This document shows, piece by piece, positions 1 to 8,307 of a DNA stretch of 64,000 nucleotides. This stretch comes from Pseudomonadota bacterium. Its GTDB lineage: Bacteria; Pseudomonadota; Gammaproteobacteria; Burkholderiales; Burkholderiaceae_B. The stretch's first letter is position 1. The number at the start of each line of letters is the position of its first letter. Under the pieces are notes generated by a model. That model was given only the letters and a program-made list of their open reading frames with translations. It was not told the origin of the DNA and did no database searches. The position numbers and the translations under genes are program-made. The DNA lies in assembly GCA_023387815.1 (NCBI GenBank), contig JAEWHK010000052.1:1-64000 (forward strand), read 5' to 3'.

Positions 1-170
1 TTCATATATACTGTATTTATATCCAGTTTCAAGTGTAAAAGCAAGCCATACGGATATAGAAATGCTGCGCATTTCGCGTCTTACATCCCCGACCTGAACG
101 ATGGGGTCTTTCGACGCAGTTGATAAATGCCAGCAATAGACGCCGCTTGCATCGAAGTCTTGTGGCTCTT

Positions 171-207
171 TATTTCACTTGTATTGTTGTAAGTACATCT
201 TTATAAT
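171..207 (+). promoter_or_regulatory. Regulated promoter with embedded operator (site A)
   Basis: A sigma70-like promoter is visible: -35 TTGTAT at 179-184, a 17-base spacer and a perfect TATAAT -10 at 202-207, about 35 bases before the dehydratase start. The 28 bases 171-198 match, 26 of 28, the opposite strand of 4796-4769 upstream of the Bug gene. The matched block contains the dyad CTTGTA-N10-TACAT, whose arms resemble HutC-type half sites (CTTGTA). An operator covering the -35 and spacer suggests repression. The GntR/UTRA protein encoded at 2959-3726 is the obvious candidate to bind it; that assignment is inference. Confidence 0.7.
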
Positions 208-241
208 CAAGGCAGACTGACATTCGACAAAGGGAACGGCC

Positions 242-1519
242 ATGCCGGCGCAGACATTAGCTCAGAAATTGATCGCCCGTGCCTGTCATCGCGAGGCGGT
301 GGCGGTGGACGAGATAGTGACCTGTGCCGTTGATCTTGCCATGTTTCACGATTCCAGCGGTCCGCGTCGCCTCAAACCCATGCTGGAAAAAATCGGAGGT
401 CAGATCTGGGATAAATCCAAAGTGGTACTCGTCATGGATCACTTCGTGCCTGAAGAGGACGAAGATTCAAGGCGGATTCTCAGAATTGCCCGGGACTGGG
501 CGTCGGAACAGCAGCTTCCGAATGTCTATGATTCCATTGGCATTTGTCATGTTGTATTACCGCAAAAGGGGCATCTGCGCCCTGGCATGTTCTGTGTCGG
601 AGGCGATTCCCACTCGCCGACCGGCGGTGCATTCGGAACGTATATGTTCGGAATCGGCAGCACTGAAATGCTGGGAGTGATGATTACAGGTGAAATATGG
701 GTCAGGACGCCGCCAACCATTGAGATGAAGTGGTCAGGTCGTCTGCCTGATGGCGTGACTGCGAAGGACATGATGCTGCATCTGACCGGCAAATACGGGA
801 CAACGGGTGCAAATTACGGCGCTGTGGAATTCAGTGGGTCTGCGGTATCTGCGCTTTCCATGCAGGAGCGGATGACACTGTCAAATATGAGCGCAGAGCT
901 CGGTGCGCAAGTGGGGCTGATTGCGCCTGACCAGACAACACTGGACTATCTTGCCTCTGCTGGCGTAGACGCAGAGGCCGATCTGGCGCATTGGCGCACA
1001 GACGATGATGCCGACAGGGAAATCAGAACATTTGATGCGTCCACCTTGTCACCCATGGTAGCGGCACCGCATAGCCCGGAAAATGTTCATACTGCTGATG
1101 CATTGCAAGGCACACCGATGCAGATTGCTTATATTGGCGCCTGTACGGGCGCAAAGCTTGATGATTTGCGGGCGGCCGCTACGGTACTCAAGGGACGGCG
1201 CATTGCGGCAGGCGTTCGTCTGATGGTGGCCCCGGCCAGCGTGCATGATCAGCAGCAGGCGCAGAACGAAGGTGTCATGGACATTCTGCTTGACGCCGGT
1301 GCCGAAGTGTTTGCAACATCCTGTGGCGCCTGTTCGGGGTATGGCAACGCGCTTAAAGGGGCGTCAAATGTGATTGCCAGCACCGCCCGCAATTTCCGGG
1401 CCCGGATGGGATCGGCGGAAACTCAGGTTTATCTCGCCTCACCGTACACCGTGGCTGCTGCTGCGGTAACCGGACAGATTTCTGATCCACGAATATTGCT
1501 TGCGGAGGCCAGACGATGA
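242..1519 (+). CDS. Aconitase/LeuC-family dehydratase large subunit (dimethylmalate dehydratase DmdA-like)
   Basis: This 425-residue protein is the [4Fe-4S] subunit of a two-subunit hydro-lyase of the aconitase superfamily. The cluster ligands Cys301, Cys361 and Cys364 (in ACTG and SCGAC) and the GGDSHSPTGG substrate loop near 120 are visible. The usual IGSCTN motif is changed to IGACTG, so it is not a housekeeping LeuC. The small subunit follows with a 4-base overlap, and an isocitrate-lyase-family enzyme completes the operon. The family includes 2,3-dimethylmalate dehydratase of Eubacterium nicotinate fermentation, which pairs with exactly this kind of lyase. The true substrate could be another methyl-branched unsaturated dicarboxylate such as citraconate. 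Family is certain, substrate is inference. The ATG follows a purine-rich AAAGGGAA. Confidence 0.85.
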   Translation: MPAQTLAQKLIARACHREAVAVDEIVTCAVDLAMFHDSSGPRRLKPMLEKIGGQIWDKSKVVLVMDHFVPEEDEDSRRILRIARDWASEQQLPNVYDSIGICHVVLPQKGHLRPGMFCVGGDSHSPTGGAFGTYMFGIGSTEMLGVMITGEIWVRTPPTIEMKWSGRLPDGVTAKDMMLHLTGKYGTTGANYGAVEFSGSAVSALSMQERMTLSNMSAELGAQVGLIAPDQTTLDYLASAGVDAEADLAHWRTDDDADREIRTFDASTLSPMVAAPHSPENVHTADALQGTPMQIAYIGACTGAKLDDLRAAATVLKGRRIAAGVRLMVAPASVHDQQQAQNEGVMDILLDAGAEVFATSCGACSGYGNALKGASNVIASTARNFRARMGSAETQVYLASPYTVAAAAVTGQISDPRILLAEARR

Positions 1520-2031
1520 GCAGACATCGTGTTTGGCGGGTAGGCGAAAAAGTGGACACGGATGCGCTGGCACCCGGCGCCTATATGAAACTGGATCTGC
1601 CTGAGCTGGCAACGCATACCCTTGAGGGGCGTTATCCTGGCCTGGCCGCAAAAATGGGAAAAGGGGATGTGATTGTCGCCGGTTCTGGATTTGGCATAGG
1701 ATCGTCACGAGAACAGGCCGTAGGCGTACTGGTGCAGCTTGGTATTACGGCTGTGATTGCGCCATCATTCAGCGGGCTGTATTTTCGTAATGCGTTCAAC
1801 CTGGGTCTGCTTGCCATTGTTTGCCCCGAAGCAGAGTCAATCCCGGAGGGTGCACTCATTGAAATCGACACCGATGCCGCGCAACTGCGGGTGTTCGAAA
1901 ATGATGATTCCGATGTGTGCACGCTTTCAAGAACGCTGAACATTCAGAAAATTCCTTCGTTCCTGGTAGAAATGGCTCAGGCCGGAGGACTGCTGGCGCA
2001 GCTTCAGAAAAAGCTCGCCACAACCTCATAA
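1516..2031 (+). CDS. Aconitase/LeuD-family dehydratase small subunit (DmdB-like)
   Basis: This 171-residue swivel-domain subunit partners the preceding large subunit. The family motif GSGFGIGSSREQAV, which carries substrate-contacting Ser and Arg, is at about residues 56-69, followed by VIAPSFSGLYFRNAFN. The length is normal for archaeal/HACN-type LeuD proteins and shorter than bacterial LeuD (about 200). Its ATG overlaps the stop of the large subunit (ATGA), which indicates translational coupling and obligate heterodimer formation in the cytoplasm. Substrate specificity is not readable from the sequence; DmdB or a citraconate/isopropylmalate-type isomerase subunit are the alternatives. Confidence 0.84.
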   Translation: MSRHRVWRVGEKVDTDALAPGAYMKLDLPELATHTLEGRYPGLAAKMGKGDVIVAGSGFGIGSSREQAVGVLVQLGITAVIAPSFSGLYFRNAFNLGLLAIVCPEAESIPEGALIEIDTDAAQLRVFENDDSDVCTLSRTLNIQKIPSFLVEMAQAGGLLAQLQKKLATTS

Positions 2032-2085
2032 CCTGATCCTGATATCTTCAGGTCTCTTCCGAACGCAACGCCAGAGTAAACACAA

Positions 2086-2943
2086 ATGAAATCTTTACCG
2101 CAGCATATACAGTCCTCTTCCTGCCTGCTTGTCCCTGGCGTGTATGATGCGTTTTCCGCACTGATTGCCGAGCGGGCGGGCTTTGAAGCTGTATATCTGT
2201 CGGGTGCATCCATTGCCTACACGCGACTTGGTCGATCTGATGTGGGATTAACAACCTATACGGAAGTGGAACAGACCCTGTCCCGCATTGCTGAACGGGT
2301 AACCATACCCATTGTTGTTGATGGGGATACTGGATTCGGCAATGCCCTGAATGTCATGCGTACCATTCGTGGTTTCGAAAAAGCAGGCGCATCGATGATA
2401 CAGCTCGAAGATCAGACCTTTCCAAAGCGTTGTGGTCATCTGGCTGGAAAGTCTGTTGTACCGGTGGCCGAGATGTGTGGAAAAATTAAGGCTGCGGTGG
2501 ATGCAAGGCATAACGACGACACGCTCATTCTTGCGAGAACTGATGCCGTCGCCGTCGAGGGCCTGGATGCGGCGCTGGAACGTGCTGACGCGTATCTCGC
2601 AGCAGGGGCCGATGTGCTTTTCATTGAAGCGCTCAGGACTGATGAACAGATGAACAAGGCCTGCCGGCGGTTTGAAGGACGTGCGCCTCTGTTGGCCAAT
2701 ATGGTTGAAGGCGGAATGACACCTGTGCATTCAGTTGATGAGCTGCGGCGTATCGGCTTCAGTTTCGTTATTTTCCCTGGCGCTGCTGCCCGCGCCGTTG
2801 CTCATATGCTTGAGCAATTCTACGGCAGACTGCAACGCGAGGGAACAACTGCCGGGTTCAAAGACAGAATGCTCAATTTTGATCAACTCAATGATCTCAT
2901 CGAAACACCGGCATTGATGAAACTGGCAGCACGTTACGATTAA
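2086..2943 (+). CDS. Isocitrate lyase/PEP mutase-family C-C lyase (2,3-dimethylmalate or methylisocitrate lyase-like)
   Basis: This 285-residue TIM-barrel enzyme belongs to the ICL/PEP mutase superfamily. The Mg-binding DGDTGFG segment is at 79-85, LED at about 107-109 and the catalytic KRCGH loop at 114-118; the Cys is what lyases, rather than mutases, carry. Such enzymes cleave 2-hydroxy-dicarboxylates into pyruvate (or an analogue) and a second carboxylate. Its position directly behind a two-subunit dehydratase fits a hydrate-then-cleave module like dimethylmaleate to dimethylmalate to propionate plus pyruvate. Methylisocitrate lyase (PrpB) and oxaloacetate decarboxylase are alternatives. 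The 54-base gap before it has no terminator, so it is probably cotranscribed. Confidence 0.83.
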   Translation: MKSLPQHIQSSSCLLVPGVYDAFSALIAERAGFEAVYLSGASIAYTRLGRSDVGLTTYTEVEQTLSRIAERVTIPIVVDGDTGFGNALNVMRTIRGFEKAGASMIQLEDQTFPKRCGHLAGKSVVPVAEMCGKIKAAVDARHNDDTLILARTDAVAVEGLDAALERADAYLAAGADVLFIEALRTDEQMNKACRRFEGRAPLLANMVEGGMTPVHSVDELRRIGFSFVIFPGAAARAVAHMLEQFYGRLQREGTTAGFKDRMLNFDQLNDLIETPALMKLAARYD

Positions 2944-2958
2944 CAGTGAGCATTGCTG

Positions 2959-3726
2959 CTATTTTGTGTCGTTCAGGATCCACCCGTCCACGCCATTGGA
3001 ACGCTTGTTCGACAGTTCCATTCGATATTCAAAATGTTCAGGGTTATAAACGGCGATCAGATATTCTACCGGTCGACCTCTTGTATCGCGCGTCAACCGT
3101 TTGATGCAGAGCAGGGGTGTTGAAATGGCGACACCAAGCGCTTCAGCATGGTGGGCATCCGCTGCCGTTGCGGTGAAGGCCTGATCTGCAGAACCCAAGC
3201 GAATTCCCAGCCCCTTCAATAGCGACTGCAATGGCTGGCTCGTCATATCTTCATGCGTATAGCGTCGTCCGATATCCTCGGGGACGTAGGTAACAAGATA
3301 GGAGAACGGCTTGTTATTGTGATAGCGCACGCGAATGGCTTTCTGTACCTTGCTTGTCGCGGGCAGTTCAAGCTGGTGCAGGGCCATCTGGTTTGCGGTC
3401 TCGTATTCGAAACTGAGAACCCGGACCTGAGTGCCACTGCCCATTTTATTGAGATGATCGACGAGCTTGTTGATATCTGCGGATATCGGACTGGTGGCCA
3501 CATTGCGCGCCACCGGAAACGTGCCCGCACCCTGGCGCCTTTCAACCAGACCTTCGTTTTGTAATAAATCCAGCGAGCGGCGGATCGTCAGGCGGGAAAC
3601 CTGATATTTTTCCGCCAGCTGGTTTTCTCCAGGCAACGCCGCATAGTGATCATATTGGCCATTCTCTATCGCATGTTTGAGGAGGCGATAAATTCGGTAA
3701 TAGCGAGGCGTTGGGTTATCAATCAT
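2959..3726 (-). CDS. GntR-family regulator with UTRA effector domain
   Basis: This 255-residue cytoplasmic DNA-binding regulator has an N-terminal winged helix (about residues 8-72, with LPGENQLAEKYQVSRLTIRRSL typical of the HutC/FarR subfamily) and a UTRA ligand-binding domain (about 95-240). It lies between the dehydratase/lyase operon, which it converges on, and a Bug gene on its own strand just upstream (8-base gap, so probably cotranscribed). Two near-identical operators sit at 171-198 and 4769-4796, upstream of both groups, so it most likely represses both and responds to the pathway acid. The ligand is unknown. Confidence 0.9.
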   Translation of the reverse strand: MIDNPTPRYYRIYRLLKHAIENGQYDHYAALPGENQLAEKYQVSRLTIRRSLDLLQNEGLVERRQGAGTFPVARNVATSPISADINKLVDHLNKMGSGTQVRVLSFEYETANQMALHQLELPATSKVQKAIRVRYHNNKPFSYLVTYVPEDIGRRYTHEDMTSQPLQSLLKGLGIRLGSADQAFTATAADAHHAEALGVAISTPLLCIKRLTRDTRGRPVEYLIAVYNPEHFEYRMELSNKRSNGVDGWILNDTK

Positions 3727-3734
3727 TTTTCCGG

Positions 3735-4703
3735 TCAGTCAGCAGTCACTCCCGTGAATTTTACGACTTCGGCGTAGCGTTTGATGTCTTCGGACACGAA
3801 CCGGGAGAATTCCTCGGGAGTGTTTGTAACCACCGTGCCTCCTTCAGGCTCAAACAGTTTGATGAAATTTTCGTGTTTTGCGCCTTCCACTGCCGCTTTG
3901 TTCAACTGAGCCAGTCGCTCAGGATCCATTCCCGCCGGACCAAAAAGGCCGAACCAGGCTTTGGAGGAAAACCCTTTGACGGTGTTGCCAATAGGTGGTG
4001 CAGTGGGGAACTGTTTCATGGGTTCCGGGCTGGTCACGCCCAGAATCTGGATGCGGCCGCCATCGGCAAGAGGCAAGACGTTGACGGCGCTGGCAAACAT
4101 CAGATCGACCTGTTCGCCGACCACATCCTGCAAGGCGGGCGCGGTTCCCTTGTATGGTACGGTCAGTCCCTTGATTCCCGCACCCATCTCAAAGCTGGCC
4201 GTTGCCATGTGCAACGAGGAACCCATGCCGCCGATGGCAAATGAAAGTTTGCCCGGTTCCTTTTTGGCAAGATCGATAAGACCCGCAATATCCCTGGCAG
4301 GGAAATTCTTACGTGCAATCAGCACACTGGGCACCTCTGCCAGCATGGTGATGGGTGTGAAATCCTTTTCGGGATCAAAGGGCAGTTTCTTGTACAGTGA
4401 CGCATTCACCGTGAAACTGGTATAGCTGACGAGCAGGGTATTGCCATCTTTCGGGGCACGAGCGACCGCATCCGCGGCAATATTGCCTCCTGCACCAGGC
4501 CGGTTCTCGACAATCACGGTCTGGTTGAGAATGCCGCTCATCTCATGGGCGATCCCGCGTGCCACTCTATCGGTTGTTCCGCCCGGCGTTGCGCCAACAA
4601 CCAGTTTCAGTGGTGGCTTATCGCTTGCCGCATGCGCCGGCAAACCGAAATTGCAGGCTAGCCCCAGGACAAGCAGACCGGTACGTAGATAAGGGAAGGG
4701 CAT
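3735..4703 (-). CDS. Bug-family (tripartite tricarboxylate transporter) substrate-binding protein
   Basis: This 322-residue exported binding protein has a cleavable signal peptide (residues 1-25, ending AHA). The Bug landmarks are present: GATPGGTTDRVAR, IVENRPGAGG and VPYKGTAPALQDVVGEQVD. The family binds carboxylates in the periplasm and delivers them to TctAB membrane proteins; no tctA or tctB lies here. An AGGAGA Shine-Dalgarno stands 7 bases before the ATG. It is followed by the GntR/UTRA regulator and preceded by a promoter almost identical to that of the dehydratase operon, so it probably captures the acid that operon degrades. Confidence 0.93.
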   Translation of the reverse strand: MPFPYLRTGLLVLGLACNFGLPAHAASDKPPLKLVVGATPGGTTDRVARGIAHEMSGILNQTVIVENRPGAGGNIAADAVARAPKDGNTLLVSYTSFTVNASLYKKLPFDPEKDFTPITMLAEVPSVLIARKNFPARDIAGLIDLAKKEPGKLSFAIGGMGSSLHMATASFEMGAGIKGLTVPYKGTAPALQDVVGEQVDLMFASAVNVLPLADGGRIQILGVTSPEPMKQFPTAPPIGNTVKGFSSKAWFGLFGPAGMDPERLAQLNKAAVEGAKHENFIKLFEPEGGTVVTNTPEEFSRFVSEDIKRYAEVVKFTGVTAD

Positions 4704-4712
4704 GTCAGGTCT

Positions 4713-4746
4713 CCTGTATTGTTATAGGTAAATTGTCATAGGTAAA
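4713..4746. repeat. Tandem 14-base repeat in the Bug leader, containing a third operator-like core
   Basis: Two abutting 14-base units differ at one base: TTGTTATAGGTAAA (4719-4732) and TTGTCATAGGTAAA (4733-4746). They lie between the Bug promoter and its Shine-Dalgarno. The segment 4713-4729 (CCTGTATTGTTATAGGT) also matches the operator core of sites A and B at 14 of 17 positions, which suggests an auxiliary binding site in the transcribed leader. Alternatively the repeat acts on mRNA translation. The rest of 4704-5032 contains the Bug promoter and the LysR upstream region and no gene. Confidence 0.45.
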
Positions 4747-4759
4747 AATGATGGTTTAA

Positions 4760-4796
4760 ATGATATACATGTACTGATAACAATACAAGTGAAATA
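4760..4796 (-). promoter_or_regulatory. Regulated promoter with embedded operator (site B)
   Basis: Read on the minus strand there is a -35 TTGTAT (4788-4783), a 17-base spacer and a -10 TATCAT (4765-4760), about 57 bases upstream of the Bug start at 4703. The block 4796-4769 matches 171-198 on the plus strand at 26 of 28 bases. The -35 element and its spacing to the -10 are also conserved between the two sites. The dyad CTTGTA-N10-TACATG fills the spacer. This is best explained as one repressor site controlling both transcription units. Confidence 0.7.
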
Positions 4797-5032
4797 TGAT
4801 GAGGAGACAATCGCAGTGCTTTGTCTGCATGGAAGAAGCAGGGCGGGTGGAATCTTTTCAGGAGGTCGTCAAGGCAGAGCGATAGCGGGCATATTCACTT
4901 ATACTGAGACACACAATATTTCAAATGACAATTGAATTGGACATAATGCCGCCGAACCGCAGGCGAAAATCGTGCCTATTCGTGAATAGTCGAGGATTCT
5001 GATGCAGAGCTGTTGCAAACTTCCAGCGGGAT

Positions 5033-5989
5033 GTGCACCAGGTGATTGACGCGAGCAGACAAGTCCGTGCAGGAACCTTGCGGTTTGGTCTGCTGGAACT
5101 GGAAACATTCCTGACTGTCGTTGATTGTGGCAGCTTTAATGCCGCAGCACGCAAGCTGCATATCTCTCAGCCGGCCGTCACTCATCGCATTCAGAGGCTT
5201 GAAGCCATTCTGCATACCAGGCTGCTCATTCGCACGACCCGGCATATGGAGCCGACAGATGCCGGTCTGCGCTTATATGAAAAGGCGAGCGCTGCCCTGA
5301 TGGAGCTTCGCGCCCTGTTGGACGATTTTCAGATAGAGGCCGAACAGGGGAAACGACGGGTTGTCGTAGCCGCTTCTCCCATTATCGCAGCACAATCTCT
5401 TCCTTCCATCATCAAGCGGTTCAGCGAGCGCCACGTAGATGTGGACGTTCATATCCGGGATATGCAACATGACGAAATTCTTGCGGCAGTTCAGGCAGGA
5501 GACGCAGATCTGGGCGTTGTGGCGTTTGAGGGCAATCCTGACTTGTTTGAGTTCGAACCGCTGGGCGAAGATGAAATGGTCGTTGTGGTTCCGTCCGGGC
5601 ACGCATTGGCTGCATTAAAGTCAGTCTCATTGGCGTCTTTGAGCGAATATCCCCTGCTGTTGCTGCAACAATATGATCGCATTCAGGGCAAAATTTCAGA
5701 TGCCATGCAGGCTCAGGGTCTGGCCTATCGCGCAGCGCCTCGTCTGACCAATCTGATGACTTTGCTCGCCATGCTGGACACCGGACATGGCGTTGCCTTG
5801 CTGCCGCGATCGATGGCGCAAACCAACAAGCGACAGCCGCGCACGATAGTGCCACTGGCAGAATTACACCTGACTCGATGCTTTGGAATTCTCCTGCCTC
5901 GCAAGAATGCTCTGACAATTACCGCCCAGCGTTTCTGCGATCAGCTGCGCAAAGACTTCGCAGCGACACTTGCCGGGCCGGAAAGCTGA
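5033..5989 (+). CDS. LysR-type transcriptional regulator
   Basis: This 318-residue regulator carries the LysR winged helix-turn-helix at about residues 20-80 (FLTVVDCGSFNAAARKLHISQPAVTHRI) and a two-lobed periplasmic-binding-like effector domain from about 105. The annotated ATG leaves about 20 residues before the usual LysR start, so a non-ATG start near LLELETF is possible. It lies directly upstream and in the same direction as the flavin reductase/Bug/AtuA/monooxygenase genes, which makes it their likely activator. The effector is unknown. Confidence 0.88.
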   Translation: MHQVIDASRQVRAGTLRFGLLELETFLTVVDCGSFNAAARKLHISQPAVTHRIQRLEAILHTRLLIRTTRHMEPTDAGLRLYEKASAALMELRALLDDFQIEAEQGKRRVVVAASPIIAAQSLPSIIKRFSERHVDVDVHIRDMQHDEILAAVQAGDADLGVVAFEGNPDLFEFEPLGEDEMVVVVPSGHALAALKSVSLASLSEYPLLLLQQYDRIQGKISDAMQAQGLAYRAAPRLTNLMTLLAMLDTGHGVALLPRSMAQTNKRQPRTIVPLAELHLTRCFGILLPRKNALTITAQRFCDQLRKDFAATLAGPES

Positions 5990-6106
5990 ATCGTACGGGA
6001 TTGAAGATTATTTCATATGTCTTATAAGTGTATTAATAATTAGAAATTGTTCTCTCGCAGTGCTCCCTATAGACTGACCCGGTCAGCACAAACAAGGAAA
6101 GAGCGA

Positions 6107-7123
6107 GTGGCAAACAATCAACATTCGACATCCGTCAATGCGACCGGTAAAGCGACTGAGTTATCTGCAAAGACAGCAATATTTGATGCGAGAGAGTATC
6201 GCCACGCGCTCGGATGTTTTCCGACTGGCGTCGCCATCATTACAACGATAGACGCACAAGGAAAGGCCAGCGGACTGACGTGCAATTCATTCAGCTCGGT
6301 TTCGCTGGACCCGCCGCTGGTATTGTGGAGTCTCAGAAAACAAAGCAGCTCCATCGATATCTACAAAAACACCAAGGCGTTTGCAATCAATGTGCTTGCA
6401 GGAGACCAAGGCGAACTGTCCGGGCGTTTTGCCACGTCTTCGATTCCTGACAAATTCGAAGGTATTGATTTTGAAACCGGGTACGCCGGTGTTCCTTTGA
6501 TCAATGACTGCGTAGCGAGGTTTCACTGCCGCATGCATCAGCAGCATGATGCCGGTGATCACATTATTTTTATCGGGCGTGTCGAGCGTTTTGAACGAGT
6601 AAGGGAAGATGATCCCCTGGTTTTCTGCAAGGGCGCGTACATGATGGTGACCCAGTCACTACGTGAGCTGGCAGCCAGGGGAACCATAGGTCCGGCAAAA
6701 TTGCTGGAGGCCAGACGACTGGTGTATCTGGGAATGGTCAGGCTGGCATGCACCAACGCGGACGACGACGATTTCAAAGCCATTGAGCGCACCCTGCAGG
6801 AAATGCAGGGTCATATTGATGCAGGCAATATGCTGCAGAGAGCCAGGCTGGCAATCCAGTTTTTTGATCAGATAGCAACGGCGGCGCATAACGAAGTGAT
6901 TGCCGTTGTCGCTCAGTCATTGACTACGCTGTTGCAATTGAGTGTCAAGGAATATCACAAATCTCATCGGGTAGGAAATCTTTACCGACCCGAACTGGAT
7001 CCCTTGCGCTGGCAGATCCTTTCTGCTCTGAAAAAGCGGGATCGAACTACGGTAGAGCACGTTGTGAGTGATTACCTGGATTTTGTGTCGAATGCAAAAT
7101 TGAACGCACCCTTACCCGTATGA
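6107..7123 (+). CDS. Flavin reductase-like domain fused to a degenerate FCD domain
   Basis: This 338-residue protein starts at a GTG with AAGGAA seven bases upstream; a TTG 60 bases earlier lacks a ribosome site. Residues about 25-185 form a flavin reductase (FMN-binding split barrel) domain (FPTGVAIITTIDAQGKASGLTCNSF is diagnostic), which would supply reduced FMN. The remaining roughly 150 residues resemble the all-helical FCD domain of GntR regulators, but the metal-binding histidines are replaced (FF for FH, RW for EH, YL for HL) and there is no DNA-binding domain. The likely partner is the NtaA-type monooxygenase at 10038. The extra domain may sense substrate or mediate docking; that is inference. 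Confidence 0.8.
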   Translation: MANNQHSTSVNATGKATELSAKTAIFDAREYRHALGCFPTGVAIITTIDAQGKASGLTCNSFSSVSLDPPLVLWSLRKQSSSIDIYKNTKAFAINVLAGDQGELSGRFATSSIPDKFEGIDFETGYAGVPLINDCVARFHCRMHQQHDAGDHIIFIGRVERFERVREDDPLVFCKGAYMMVTQSLRELAARGTIGPAKLLEARRLVYLGMVRLACTNADDDDFKAIERTLQEMQGHIDAGNMLQRARLAIQFFDQIATAAHNEVIAVVAQSLTTLLQLSVKEYHKSHRVGNLYRPELDPLRWQILSALKKRDRTTVEHVVSDYLDFVSNAKLNAPLPV

Positions 7124-7279
7124 AATGAACCACAGGACGCAATCAGGCGTTCATTTGTCAGGCCGTTTACAGGAGAGATTTTCCCGGTAGTTTGCAGTAC
7201 CACAGCAGCACTCGCCAGGTCATTTTCATGGCCTGCGTGATTGCCACGTAAATATATTACATGGATTGGAGACGAGGAA

Positions 7280-8263
7280 ATGAAAGTAAGGCTATTGAGA
7301 ACGCTGAAGGCGTTTATTTTGTGTGTGACGGCCGCCAGTGCCGGTATCGCGCCGTTGGCTCAGGCAGCAGAGAACTTTCCAAACAAGGCGATACGTATCA
7401 TCGTGCCCTATGGTGCAGGTGGCGGCTCTGATTATCTGGCTCGCAAACTGTCCGACAAGCTTGCCCAGCGTCTGGGGCAGACTGTGATTGTGGAGAACAG
7501 GCCGGGTGCGGACGGCATTATCGGGACCAATATGGTTGCCCGTGCCGAGCCTGATGGCTATACCTATCTGATCGCCGTAGGAACTCATTTGCTTAATCCT
7601 CTCGTGCATAAGGATTTACCTTACGACACGTTTCGCGACCTGACGGGCGTGACCATGATCGCCCGGTCTCCGCTGCTTTTTTCGGCCAGCAACAGCATCC
7701 AGGCACGAGATATGAATGATTTCATCAAGCTCGCCCATAAAAATCCTGGTAAATATTCGATTGCCAATTCCGAGAAATTCACCATGATGCTGGTGAAAAT
7801 GCTCACGGACAGCCAAAAGATGGATGTTGTTCATGTGCCATATAAAGGCAGCGGACCATTACTCGTCGATGTCGCCGGTGGGGCGGTGTCGATTGCGTCC
7901 TCCAGTATCGCCGCTGCGTCACCATACCTGAATTCGGATCGCTTGCATCCACTCGCGGTGACTGGGCTGGAGCGTACCTCGGCACTGCCAGATGTGCCCA
8001 CGTTAAAAGAACTGGGACTGGGAGATTTTGATTATTACGTGACTTATGGACTTTATGCGCCAGCGAAAACACCACGCGCTGCGCTTGAAAGAATGCGCCA
8101 GGAAATCAGTCACGTGACTTCTGACCCCGAAATGAAGGCAGCACTGGAATCTCAGGCGGCAGAACCGGTAGCCAACGATGTCGATGAATTCAATGCCGAA
8201 CAGGCAGAGTATTTCGAGCGTATAAAGGCGCTTGCGGCCAAATTCAACATTGAGAAGGAGTGA
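7280..8263 (+). CDS. Bug-family substrate-binding protein
   Basis: The start is the ATG at 7280, behind GGAGACGAGGAA, giving 327 residues with a signal peptide (MKVRLLRTLKAF, cleaved after LAQA). An upstream TTG would spoil the signal. Bug landmarks include VPYGAGGGSDYLARKLS, IVENRPGADG and VPYKGSGPLLVDVAGG. It is a periplasmic carboxylate-binding protein with no transporter membrane genes nearby. It sits between the flavin reductase and AtuA-like genes, all in one direction, so it probably captures the substrate of that pathway. Confidence 0.93.
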   Translation: MKVRLLRTLKAFILCVTAASAGIAPLAQAAENFPNKAIRIIVPYGAGGGSDYLARKLSDKLAQRLGQTVIVENRPGADGIIGTNMVARAEPDGYTYLIAVGTHLLNPLVHKDLPYDTFRDLTGVTMIARSPLLFSASNSIQARDMNDFIKLAHKNPGKYSIANSEKFTMMLVKMLTDSQKMDVVHVPYKGSGPLLVDVAGGAVSIASSSIAAASPYLNSDRLHPLAVTGLERTSALPDVPTLKELGLGDFDYYVTYGLYAPAKTPRAALERMRQEISHVTSDPEMKAALESQAAEPVANDVDEFNAEQAEYFERIKALAAKFNIEKE

Positions 8264-8307
8264 TTGATGAAGACCGCGTTTGTTATTGCAATTGAAAGGA
8301 CGGCATC

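Noticed and set aside
1..170. AT-rich start of the window as a possible second operator cluster
   Set aside because: TACTGTATTTATAT near position 10 only loosely resembles the operator core and the upstream context is outside the window.
6047..6106. Upstream TTG start for the flavin reductase-FCD protein
   Set aside because: No Shine-Dalgarno precedes it, whereas the GTG at 6107 has AAGGAA at good spacing.
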